In this document: one piece after another, positions 1 to 5,815 of the stretch
Position numbering within the stretch: position 1 is the stretch's first letter
Layout: each line of letters starts with the position of its first letter
NCBI GenBank assembly: GCA_009924765.1
Contig: RFQW01000123.1
Coordinates: 1 to 5,815, forward strand
DNA from: Planctomycetota bacterium
GTDB taxonomy: Bacteria > Planctomycetota > Phycisphaerae > Phycisphaerales > SM1A02
Direction of reading: 5' to 3'
DNA length: 5,815 nucleotides
The notes under the pieces: generated by a model
The model's input: the letters and a program-made list of their open reading frames with translations, nothing else
The model's database searches: none
What the model was told of the DNA's origin: nothing
Program-made: the position numbers and the translations under genes

Positions 1-1056
1 CTGGTGATGGCGCCGCTGACGCGATGCCGCGCCAAGCAGCCGGGCAACATTCCGTGGGAACTGAACGCCACCTACTACGCGCAGCGCGCCAGCGCGGGTC
101 TGATCGTGAGCGAGGCCACGCAGGTGTGCCCGGAAGGTCAGGGCTATCTGTGGACGCCGGGCATGCACACGCCGGAGCAGCAGGCGGGTTGGCGCATCGT
201 GACCGACGCGGTGCACGCGGCGGGCGGGCGCATTCAGGCGCAGCTGTGGCATGTGGGTCGCGTGTCGCACCGATCGCTGCAGCCGGGCGGCGTGGCACCG
301 GTGAGCTGCGGCGATGCGGCCAATCCGGGCACGTGTTTCGCCGTGGACGCGCACGGCAACCCCGGTCATGTGCCGTGCGACACGCCGCGGGCGCTTCGCG
401 AGGACGAGATTCCGGGCGTGATCGCGCAGTACGGCCACGCCGCACGCATCGCCAAGCAGGCGGGCTTCGATGGCGTGCAGGTGCACGGCGCCAACGGCTA
501 TCTGCCCGACCAGTTCCTGTCGTCGATGCTGAACACGCGCACCGATGCGTGGGGCGGCAGCGTGGTGAAGCGCGCGCGGTTCGTGGTGGAGGCCACGCGC
601 GCGTGCATCGCGGTGTGGGGCGCTGATCGCGTGGGTGTGCGTCTGTCACCCATGGGTGGGTTCGGCGGCATGGCGGGCGATGCGCAGTGGCGCGAGCAGC
701 ATCTGGAGGTGGCGCGTCAGCTGCAGGCCGAAGGCGTGGCGTACATCGATCTGGTGAATCAGGGTTGGGCCTACGGCCAGCCCGGCTTCGACGAGGCGTT
801 CCTGCGCGACTACCGCACGCTGTTCCGCGGCGCGCTGTTCCTGAGCGGCGGCTTCACGCGTGAACTGGCCCAGCAGCGCATCGCCGCGGGACTGTGCGAT
901 GCGGCGGTGTTCGGTCGCGCCTTCATCGCCAACCCCGACCTGCCCATGCGATTCCTGCGCAACCTGCCGCTGACCGAGGGCGATCAGGCCACCTACTACG
1001 GCGGCGCGGAGCGCGGCTACACCGACTACGCGCGGGCGGACAGCACGCCCGCCTGA
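1..1056 (+). CDS. Old Yellow Enzyme-family NADH:flavin oxidoreductase / alkene reductase (5' end missing)
   Basis: This is an FMN-dependent TIM-barrel oxidoreductase of the Old Yellow Enzyme (NemA/PETN reductase-like) family, which uses NAD(P)H to reduce activated C=C bonds or nitro compounds in the cytoplasm. The reading frame is open from the first base, and the family's N-terminal MAPLTR motif (FMN-contacting Thr at about residue 7 of the fragment) lies at the very edge. Roughly the first 20-30 residues are therefore outside the window, and the GTG/ATG codons at 4-9 are probably internal. Visible landmarks, counted from base 1, are QLWHVGR at 81-87, the substrate-binding pair H162 and N165 with Y167 in HGANGY, the FMN-contacting R214 in GVRLSP, and the C-terminal phosphate-binding GRAFIANPDL from 305. 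It ends with the usual TYYGGAERGYTDY. The usual GGSIENRARF reads GGSVVKRARF here, a small deviation. The physiological substrate cannot be read from the sequence, and the gene points stop-to-stop at amn. Confidence 0.93.
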   Translation: MVMAPLTRCRAKQPGNIPWELNATYYAQRASAGLIVSEATQVCPEGQGYLWTPGMHTPEQQAGWRIVTDAVHAAGGRIQAQLWHVGRVSHRSLQPGGVAPVSCGDAANPGTCFAVDAHGNPGHVPCDTPRALREDEIPGVIAQYGHAARIAKQAGFDGVQVHGANGYLPDQFLSSMLNTRTDAWGGSVVKRARFVVEATRACIAVWGADRVGVRLSPMGGFGGMAGDAQWREQHLEVARQLQAEGVAYIDLVNQGWAYGQPGFDEAFLRDYRTLFRGALFLSGGFTRELAQQRIAAGLCDAAVFGRAFIANPDLPMRFLRNLPLTEGDQATYYGGAERGYTDYARADSTPA

Positions 1057-1057
1057 C

Positions 1058-1843
1058 TCACTCGAACCGCAGGTGCTTCACGCTTTCGCCGCTGTCGCGC
1101 AGTTCGCGCAGCGCGTCGTCGCGCAGCGCGTCGATGCCGATGTTCAGGTGCGTGGACACGAAGCGCTCGGTCACGTCGCGGTCGCTGTGCGTGGTCTTCA
1201 CGCCCTCGGGCGTCATGGGGTTGTCGCTCACCAGCAGCAGCGCTCCCTTGGGAATGCTGTTGGCGAAGCCCACCAGGAAGATGGTGGCCGTCTCCATGTC
1301 GATGCCGATGGCGCGGATCTGCCGCAGGTAGTCCTTGAAGCGCTCGTCGTGCTCCCACACGCGGCGATTGGTGGTGTACACCGTGCCGGTGAAGTAGTCG
1401 CACTTGTGCTTCACGATGCTGGCGCTCACCGCGCGCTGCAGGCGGAAACTTGGCAGCGCGGGCACCTCGGGCGGCATGTACTCGTTGCTGGTGCCCTCGC
1501 CGCGGATGGCCGCGATGGGCAGCACGAAGTCGCCCAGCTTGGTCTTCTTCAGGCCGCCGCACTTGCCCAGAAACAGCACGGCCTTGGGTTCGACGGCGCC
1601 AAGCAGATCCATCACGGTGGCGGCCATGGCGCTGCCCATGCCGAAGCTGATGATGGTCATGTCCTCGGCCGTGGCCGACAGCATGGGATGGTCGCGTCCC
1701 ACCACGGGCACGCCGAACTTGGCGGCGAACGCTTCCACGTAGTTGCTGAAGTTGGTCAGCAGCACGTACGCGCCGAACTCCTTCAGCGGCCGCCCGGTGT
1801 AGCGGGGCAGCCAGTCGCGCACGATTTCGGCCTTGTCACGCAT
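1058..1843 (-). CDS. amn: AMP nucleosidase, short form
   Basis: The enzyme hydrolyses AMP to adenine and ribose 5-phosphate in the cytoplasm, controlling adenylate levels and feeding purine salvage. It belongs to the PNP/UDP phosphorylase superfamily. At 261 residues it matches the short form I recall from Bacteroidetes and relatives, which lacks the large N-terminal domain of the roughly 480-residue E. coli enzyme. Visible motifs are WLPRYTG (11-17), GMGSAMA (68-74), GKCGGL (93-98), GDFVLPIAAIRGEGTS (104-119), the ribose-binding IDMETATIF (181-189), and S206-D207, where the Asp is the expected catalytic residue that protonates the base. The C-terminus GESVKHLRFE is also typical. The ATG at 1843 gives the family's usual N-terminus. 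No Shine-Dalgarno sequence precedes it, but a TAGCCT hexamer lies 9 bases upstream, suggesting a leaderless or nearly leaderless mRNA. The stop codon is one base from that of the convergent oxidoreductase gene. A related nucleosidase specificity is possible but unlikely given full-length motif agreement. Confidence 0.94.
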   Translation of the reverse strand: MRDKAEIVRDWLPRYTGRPLKEFGAYVLLTNFSNYVEAFAAKFGVPVVGRDHPMLSATAEDMTIISFGMGSAMAATVMDLLGAVEPKAVLFLGKCGGLKKTKLGDFVLPIAAIRGEGTSNEYMPPEVPALPSFRLQRAVSASIVKHKCDYFTGTVYTTNRRVWEHDERFKDYLRQIRAIGIDMETATIFLVGFANSIPKGALLLVSDNPMTPEGVKTTHSDRDVTERFVSTHLNIGIDALRDDALRELRDSGESVKHLRFE

Positions 1844-1852
1844 GCTGCGCGC

Positions 1853-1858
1853 AGGCTA
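1853..1858 (-). promoter_or_regulatory. Putative -10 element (TAGCCT) of a leaderless amn promoter
   Basis: Read on the - strand, GGTAGCCT is followed by 9 bases and then the amn ATG. The hexamer fits the TAnnnT core of a -10 element. Transcription starting about 7 bases downstream would give a 5' leader of only 0-3 bases, which agrees with the lack of a Shine-Dalgarno sequence. I see no TTGACA-like -35 at the right distance. The element is half of an 8-base inverted repeat (1851-1858 and 1895-1902) shared with the divergent gene. Confidence 0.5.
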
Positions 1859-1894
1859 CCGATGGGCCCTCGTGAACGCATGGCGCGCGTTCGC

Positions 1895-1900
1895 TAGCCT
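1895..1900 (+). promoter_or_regulatory. Putative -10 element (TAGCCT) of a leaderless promoter for the Dabb lipoprotein gene
   Basis: GCTAGCCT ends 6 bases before the ATG at 1907, so a transcription start at the usual distance falls on or next to the start codon. No purine-rich ribosome binding site lies upstream of that ATG, which is what a leaderless transcript predicts. A -35 box is not recognisable. The same hexamer serves the divergent amn gene as its mirror image. Confidence 0.5.
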
Positions 1901-1906
1901 GCAGCC

Positions 1907-2323
1907 ATGCGCATGCATCACCTGCTTCTGCCCGCCGTCGCGCTCGCCCTGACCGCCTGCAGCACCATCCGCGTGAAGCCCGCCGGCGCACCCGATCCCA
2001 TGGTGCAGCACGTGGTGCTGGTGGAACTGGACGACCCCGCGCTTGCACCCGCCATGATGAAGGACATGCAGGACGCGTTCCCGAACATTCCGACGCTGCG
2101 CCACTGGAGCGCCGGCCCGCACATCGACACCGGCCGCGCCAACGTGCTGCACTGGTACACGCTGGGCGTGCTCACGCAGTTCGACAGCGTGGCCGACTAC
2201 CAGGCCTATCTGAAGGACGCGCGCCACGAGGCGCTGGTGAAGAAGTGGAAGCCGCACTGGAAGCGCGCCGAGATGTTCGACTTCGGCTCGGTGGAAACCG
2301 CGCCCGCACCGGCCGCCAAGTGA
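1907..2323 (+). CDS. Dabb (stress-responsive alpha/beta barrel) domain lipoprotein
   Basis: This 138-residue protein has two parts. Residues 1-17 form a signal peptide with a hydrophobic stretch ending in the lipobox LTAC, so C18 should be lipidated, and Ser at the next position favours the outer membrane over the inner. Residues of about 32-126 match the Dabb domain (dimeric alpha+beta barrel): VQHVVLVEL with the conserved H35, then IPTLRHWSAGPH, the YTLGVLTQFDSVADY core strand and helix, and H107 in YLKDARHEAL. Dabb proteins are small dimers. Some are stress-induced in plants and some relatives catalyse cyclisations, but most bacterial members have no known role. A lipid-anchored version is unusual against the mainly cytoplasmic members I know. 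The tail (127-138) is a low-complexity Ala/Pro stretch. ATG 1907 is chosen for its position just after a -10-like hexamer, and an in-frame ATG at 1913 is an alternative. Substrate and partner are unknown. Confidence 0.87.
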   Translation: MRMHHLLLPAVALALTACSTIRVKPAGAPDPMVQHVVLVELDDPALAPAMMKDMQDAFPNIPTLRHWSAGPHIDTGRANVLHWYTLGVLTQFDSVADYQAYLKDARHEALVKKWKPHWKRAEMFDFGSVETAPAPAAK

Positions 2324-2333
2324 CGCCACGCAC

Positions 2334-2354
2334 GCACGCGTGAAGCGCGCGTGC
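2334..2354. repeat. Inverted repeat after the Dabb gene (7-bp stem, 7-base loop)
   Basis: GCACGCG (2334-2340) and CGCGTGC (2348-2354) can pair around the loop TGAAGCG, 10 bases after the Dabb stop codon. It could help end the Dabb transcript, but no T-run follows, so it does not meet the usual pattern of an intrinsic terminator. It lies just upstream of the putative fumC promoter. Confidence 0.3.
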
Positions 2355-2368
2355 AGCCCCGGCATCGG

Positions 2369-2374
2369 TAGACT
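2369..2374 (+). promoter_or_regulatory. fumC: Putative -10 element (TAGACT) of the fumC promoter
   Basis: GGTAGACT differs by one base from the GGTAGCCT in front of amn and fits the TAnnnT core. A start about 7 bases downstream would leave a leader of roughly 20 bases, enough to hold the GGAG at 2391-2394. No TTGACA-like -35 is visible 16-18 bases upstream. Confidence 0.45.
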
Positions 2375-2390
2375 TTGGCGCACCCTTTTT

Positions 2391-2394
2391 GGAG
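2391..2394 (+). promoter_or_regulatory. fumC: Shine-Dalgarno site that fixes the fumC start
   Basis: GGAG lies 8 bases before ATG 2403, just after a run of five T. The frame stays open further upstream, back to a GTG at 2340, but that codon has no ribosome binding site and would add 21 residues that the fumarase family does not have. Confidence 0.7.
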
Positions 2395-2402
2395 CGAAAC
2401 GC

Positions 2403-3809
<1,407 letters not shown>

Positions 3810-3823
3810 CCGCACGCCACAAC

Positions 3824-3827
3824 AGGA
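3824..3827 (+). promoter_or_regulatory. Shine-Dalgarno site of the META-domain gene
   Basis: AGGA (in AACAGGAAAC) sits 8 bases before ATG 3836, within the 26-base gap after fumC. No -10-like hexamer fits in that gap, so translation from a fumC read-through transcript is the simplest reading. Confidence 0.6.
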
Positions 3828-3835
3828 AACGAACC

Positions 3836-4288
3836 ATGAAGCACACGACGACCGCCGCCACTCTTCTGCTCTCCGCCCTCTGCGCCGCGTTGCCGGCGGG
3901 CTGCAAGTCCGATCAGCCCGCTTGGGTGCAGGCCGAGCAGAAGGAGCAGACCGACCCTGCCTCGCTGCGCGGCGTGAAGTGGGTGTGCGTCAGCATCAAT
4001 TCCGATGCCATGACCAGCGCCGAGCCCATCACGCTGGACTTCAACGCCGACGGCACCGTGACCGGCTTCAGCGGCATCAACCGCTTCAGCGCCCCCTACA
4101 CGGCGGGCACCGGCTCGCTCACCTTCGGCCCCATCGCCGCCACGCGCATGGGCGGCTCGGCCGAAAGCATGGGTCAGGAGCAGCGCTTCCTGCAGGCGCT
4201 GGCCAAGACCACGCAGTTCTCGCTGCAGAGCGGGCTGCTGCGCCTGAGCGATGGCGGCAAGAAGAAGCTGCTTGAATTCAGCCGCTGA
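3836..4288 (+). CDS. META-domain (HslJ-like) exported protein, probable lipoprotein
   Basis: The 150-residue product has an N-terminal export signal (Lys at 2, hydrophobic 8-19) ending in LPAGC, so C23 may be lipidated. Pro rather than Leu, Val or Ile at the -3 position makes this lipobox weak, and simple secretion is an alternative. Residues of about 44-148 form one META domain (DUF306), the fold of the E. coli heat-shock envelope protein HslJ: LRGVKW (44-49), ITLDFNADGTVTGFSGINRF (65-84), LTFGPIAATRM (95-105), EQRFLQAL (115-122) and LLRLSD (134-139). Two Cys positions common in the family are replaced: the SGCN turn reads SGIN, and the TRMAC-type segment reads TRMGG. The family is tied to envelope stress and novobiocin resistance in E. 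coli, but the biochemical role is not settled. Its position behind fumC suggests co-transcription rather than a shared function. Confidence 0.85.
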   Translation: MKHTTTAATLLLSALCAALPAGCKSDQPAWVQAEQKEQTDPASLRGVKWVCVSINSDAMTSAEPITLDFNADGTVTGFSGINRFSAPYTAGTGSLTFGPIAATRMGGSAESMGQEQRFLQALAKTTQFSLQSGLLRLSDGGKKKLLEFSR

Positions 4289-4322
4289 CGCCGCCGCGCG
4301 CCCGCGCCACCACTCTTCAAGG

Positions 4323-4361
4323 GCGGCAACGGGCGCACGGACGGCATCGATCGGTTGCCGC
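4323..4361. repeat. Inverted repeat between convergent META-domain and secreted-protein genes
   Basis: GCGGCAAC (4323-4330) and GTTGCCGC (4354-4361) form an 8-base inverted repeat around a 23-base loop that contains the palindrome ATCGAT. It lies in the 75-base gap between two stop codons, where a bidirectional terminator would be useful. The loop is long and neither side has a T-run, so the function is only a guess. I see no other feature in this gap. Confidence 0.25.
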
Positions 4362-4363
4362 GC

Positions 4364-5119
4364 TCAGCGACGGCGTCGGGTGCCAACCAGCGCACTGACC
4401 GCCACCAGCGCCAGCGCGCCGGGCGTGGGCATGGCCATGATCTGGCTGAACTCCTGCCGCACGAAGCTGGCGGCCGCGAAGTCGCTGCGCCCGGGTGCCA
4501 GGAACTTGATGTCCTTGTTCACCTCGAAGGCACGGAACCCATCGGGCTGGTTCCACAGCTGGCAGAAGTTCTTCTCGTCGGTGAAGCGCTGCTCGGGCGG
4601 CGGGCCCGAGTTGGCGAAGGCGCTGAGATTGCCCAGGAACTTGTTGGCATCCAGATCCCACACCGTCTCGTCCACGCGCGCGTAGGCGCCGGTGCCGCCC
4701 GCCGAGCCGTTGAAGGCCAGGCGCGTGTCGCACAGCCGCACGCCGCGGTCATAGAACTCCTGTCGCACGGCCACCTGGTACTGCAGGTTCATCTCGTGGC
4801 TCAGGCCGTCGCCCGGAAGGCCGTCGCCGAAGGGGCCGGTCAGGTCGAAGCCCACGTTGTGCAGCCCGAACTGGTTGGTGCCCGCCGACACGAACGCGAT
4901 CAGCGAGAAGTTGTTGGCGTTGTACTGCGACGAGGTGAACGACTCGAAGGTGAACAGCTTGTCGTCGATGCGCACGCGACGGTCGTTGCCGGCCATCAGC
5001 GCGCCCAGATTCACGGACTGGCCGTTGGTGAGGGTGACCACGGCCTGTGAGGCGCTGGCAAGCAGCAGCGTGGCCGTGAGGGGAATCATCAGCATGGATC
5101 GTTTCTGAACGGGTTGCAC
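4364..5119 (-). CDS. Secreted protein of unknown function with PEP-CTERM-like C-terminal sorting tail (complete paralogue)
   Basis: I do not recognise the central domain. The 251-residue precursor has a signal peptide (KR at 6-7, hydrophobic 9-22, likely cleavage after SQA at 24-26) and a Gly/Asn/Asp/Phe-rich body that looks mostly beta-stranded. The tail has MPTPG (230-234), a hydrophobic segment to about 246, and RRRR at 248-251. Such tails are recognised by exosortase-type machinery that anchors or sorts proteins at the cell surface. No exosortase gene is in the window. The mature protein has just two cysteines, C130 and C186, which could form a disulfide. From about residue 110 onward it aligns with the next gene upstream, roughly half identical by eye, including EFYDRGVRL, DTRLAFNGSA, GPPP and SFVRQEFSQI. 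The GTG start at 5119 is chosen because AAGGAG lies 7 bases upstream. ATGs at 5095 and 5089 lack such a site and would shorten the n-region of the signal. Confidence 0.82.
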   Translation of the reverse strand: MQPVQKRSMLMIPLTATLLLASASQAVVTLTNGQSVNLGALMAGNDRRVRIDDKLFTFESFTSSQYNANNFSLIAFVSAGTNQFGLHNVGFDLTGPFGDGLPGDGLSHEMNLQYQVAVRQEFYDRGVRLCDTRLAFNGSAGGTGAYARVDETVWDLDANKFLGNLSAFANSGPPPEQRFTDEKNFCQLWNQPDGFRAFEVNKDIKFLAPGRSDFAAASFVRQEFSQIMAMPTPGALALVAVSALVGTRRRR

Positions 5120-5126
5120 GGGCGGT

Positions 5127-5132
5127 CTCCTT
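5127..5132 (-). promoter_or_regulatory. Shine-Dalgarno site selecting a GTG start
   Basis: On the - strand AAGGAG is followed by 7 bases and then GTG at 5119. This is the best ribosome binding site in the window. It decides between the GTG and the two in-frame ATGs 24 and 30 bases further in, and it keeps the Lys-Arg pair in the signal peptide. Confidence 0.7.
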
Positions 5133-5159
5133 GCTCGCCGCGGTTCGCAACCCGGAACA

Positions 5160-5177
5160 CCGGCACACGCGTGCCGG
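5160..5177. repeat. GC-rich hairpin (7-bp stem, 4-base loop) in the leader region of the complete secreted-protein gene
   Basis: CCGGCAC (5160-5166) and GTGCCGG (5171-5177) pair perfectly around ACGC. It lies about 40 bases upstream of the GTG start. A smaller dyad, GGTT-CGC-AACC (5142-5152), sits between it and the ribosome binding site. Together they could be leader RNA structures that influence translation or mRNA stability. No T-run follows on either strand, so they are not ordinary terminators. Confidence 0.35.
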
Positions 5178-5204
5178 CAGTGGGAACGAAGTCGGGCGAG
5201 TCCT

Positions 5205-5219
5205 CATGTGTGCCACATG
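5205..5219. promoter_or_regulatory. Perfect dyad CATGTG-TGC-CACATG, possible operator
   Basis: Two 6-base arms in perfect inverted symmetry are separated by 3 bases, 86 bases upstream of the GTG start of the secreted-protein gene. The size and spacing suit a dimeric DNA-binding regulator, but a short RNA hairpin would look the same. No convincing -10 hexamer was found next to it, so its relation to a promoter is unproven. Confidence 0.3.
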
Positions 5220-5271
5220 CGCGGCCATGGGCAAGCGGCGGGTGCGGCAAATGGGCATGGACTGGCGCGCA

Positions 5272-5320
5272 GCGAAATCCGGCCGGTGCGTGCGCGCCGC
5301 AAGGCGGTCGCTGATTTCGC
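5272..5320. repeat. Spaced inverted repeat GCGAAATC ... GATTTCGC
   Basis: GCGAAATC (5272-5279) and GATTTCGC (5313-5320) are exact inverted copies 33 bases apart. The interval contains a small CGCC-GCAA-GGCG hairpin (5295-5306) with a GNRA-type loop. It lies just past the terminator of the partial secreted-protein gene, in the presumed control region of the next one. Its AT-rich arms stand out in GC-rich sequence. No function can be assigned. Confidence 0.25.
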
Positions 5321-5356
5321 AAAAACGAAGCGAGGCGCCGGAATCCGGCGCCTCGC
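5321..5356 (-). terminator. Intrinsic (Rho-independent) terminator of the partial secreted-protein gene
   Basis: On the - strand a 12-bp GC-rich stem (arms 5345-5356 and 5330-5341, core CGAGGCGCCGG) closes on a 3-base loop and is followed at once by TTCGTTTTT (5329-5321). It begins 23 bases after the stop codon at 5380. The T-run is only on this strand, so it acts on the leftward transcript and separates it from the downstream paralogue, which must then have its own promoter. Confidence 0.85.
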
Positions 5357-5379
5357 CTGCGTCTTGAAGTGTCAGTGCC

Positions 5380-5815
5380 TCAGGCCTTGCGACGGCGGCC
5401 AGCGACGGCTCCGGCGAAGCCCAGCAGCGCGAACGCTCCGGGGCCGGGGATCTGGCTGAAGTCCTGGCGCACGAAGGAGCACACCGCGAAGCCGCCATCG
5501 GTGTTGGCGAACATCTTGATGTTCTTGTTCAACTCGAACGAGCGGTAGCCGCCGTTCTGGTAGATCGCCGCCCAGTCCTTGTGCTCGCTCAACTGCGCGC
5601 TCGGTGGCGGGCCAGCGTTGTCGAACACGTTCATGTTGCCCAGCAGGGTGCCGGTGTCGGTCGAGAACACGGTCTCCGCCACGCGGGCGAACGAGCCGGT
5701 GCCGGCGGCCGAGCCGTTGAATGCCAGGCGCGTGTCAGCCAGGCGCACGCCGCGCTCGTAGAACTCCGGCAGGATCTCGACCGTGTACTGCAGGTTCATG
5801 TCCTGCACGGTCTGA
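5380..5815 (-). CDS. Secreted protein of unknown function with PEP-CTERM-like tail (5' end beyond the window)
   Basis: The frame is open to the window edge, leaving 144 visible C-terminal residues. The GTG at 5808 is almost certainly internal, because the paralogue to the left has about 110 residues before the equivalent MNLQY. The signal peptide is therefore not visible. Shared blocks with the paralogue are MNLQY, EFYERGVRL, DTRLAFNGSA, GTG..ARV.ETV, LGN, GPPP, FELNKNIK and SFVRQDFSQI. It ends in IPGPGAFALLGFAGAVAG followed by RRRKA, which is a Pro-Gly motif, a hydrophobic helix and a basic cluster, as in PEP-CTERM-like surface-sorted proteins of planctomycetes. The two cysteines of the paralogue are absent, and a single Cys sits in the VCSFVRQ segment instead. 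A strong terminator follows. The molecular function of the body domain is unknown to me. Confidence 0.85.
   Translation of the reverse strand, partial: QTVQDMNLQYTVEILPEFYERGVRLADTRLAFNGSAAGTGSFARVAETVFSTDTGTLLGNMNVFDNAGPPPSAQLSEHKDWAAIYQNGGYRSFELNKNIKMFANTDGGFAVCSFVRQDFSQIPGPGAFALLGFAGAVAGRRRKA

Noticed and set aside
1073..1897. 274-codon + strand open frame opposite amn
   Set aside because: It is antisense to a well-supported AMP nucleosidase, has biased low-complexity composition and no ribosome binding site. It is the mirror of amn codon bias.
2340..2402. Upstream GTG start that would lengthen fumC by 21 residues
   Set aside because: The added residues match nothing in fumarases, the region holds a likely -10 hexamer and T-run, and GGAG sits correctly for ATG 2403.
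4323..4361. Inverted repeat as a bidirectional terminator
   Set aside because: The loop is 23 bases and there is no T-run on either side. It is kept only as a repeat with low confidence.
5131..5459. Short + strand open frames in the spacer between the two secreted-protein genes
   Set aside because: They run through the intrinsic terminator and into the antisense of a real gene, lack convincing ribosome binding sites and resemble no family I know.

Overview
The window is a GC-rich, densely coded piece of what looks like an ordinary bacterial chromosome. It holds seven protein genes, two of them cut by the window edges, and no RNA gene, mobile element, integrase, CRISPR array or phage gene that I can see. 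The organism is most likely a planctomycete, perhaps of the Phycisphaerae. This is an inference from the two secreted proteins on the right, which end in a Pro-Gly-rich motif, a short hydrophobic helix and an Arg cluster (a PEP-CTERM-like sorting tail, common there). Outer-membrane-type lipoproteins, a class II fumarase and a short-form AMP nucleosidase fit this but do not prove it.

Left part (1-1843): the 3' end of an Old Yellow Enzyme-type flavin oxidoreductase on + meets a short-form AMP nucleosidase (amn) on -, stop to stop, with one base between them. Middle (1844-2323): a 63-base divergent spacer separates amn from a small lipoprotein with a Dabb (stress-responsive alpha/beta barrel) domain. 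Each gene has the same TAGCCT hexamer 6-9 bases before its ATG and no Shine-Dalgarno sequence, which suggests a mirror-image pair of leaderless promoters. Next (2324-4288): class II fumarase (fumC) with a related TAGACT hexamer and a clear ribosome binding site, followed 26 bases later by a META-domain envelope protein that is probably co-transcribed with it.

Right part (4289-5815): two tandem paralogous secreted proteins on -, both with the PEP-CTERM-like tail. The upstream copy runs off the window and is followed by a strong intrinsic terminator (5321-5356). The downstream copy is complete and starts at a GTG preceded by AAGGAG. The 260-base gap between them holds several inverted repeats.

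The genes do not form an obvious single pathway. fumC is central metabolism (TCA cycle), amn is purine salvage or adenylate control, the OYE gene is redox or detoxification, and the other four products are exported. I found no convincing undescribed multi-gene system. The most notable items are the paired leaderless promoters, the recurring TAG(A/C)CT promoter motif, the uncharacterised tandem secreted-protein family and the dyad-rich spacer between its members.
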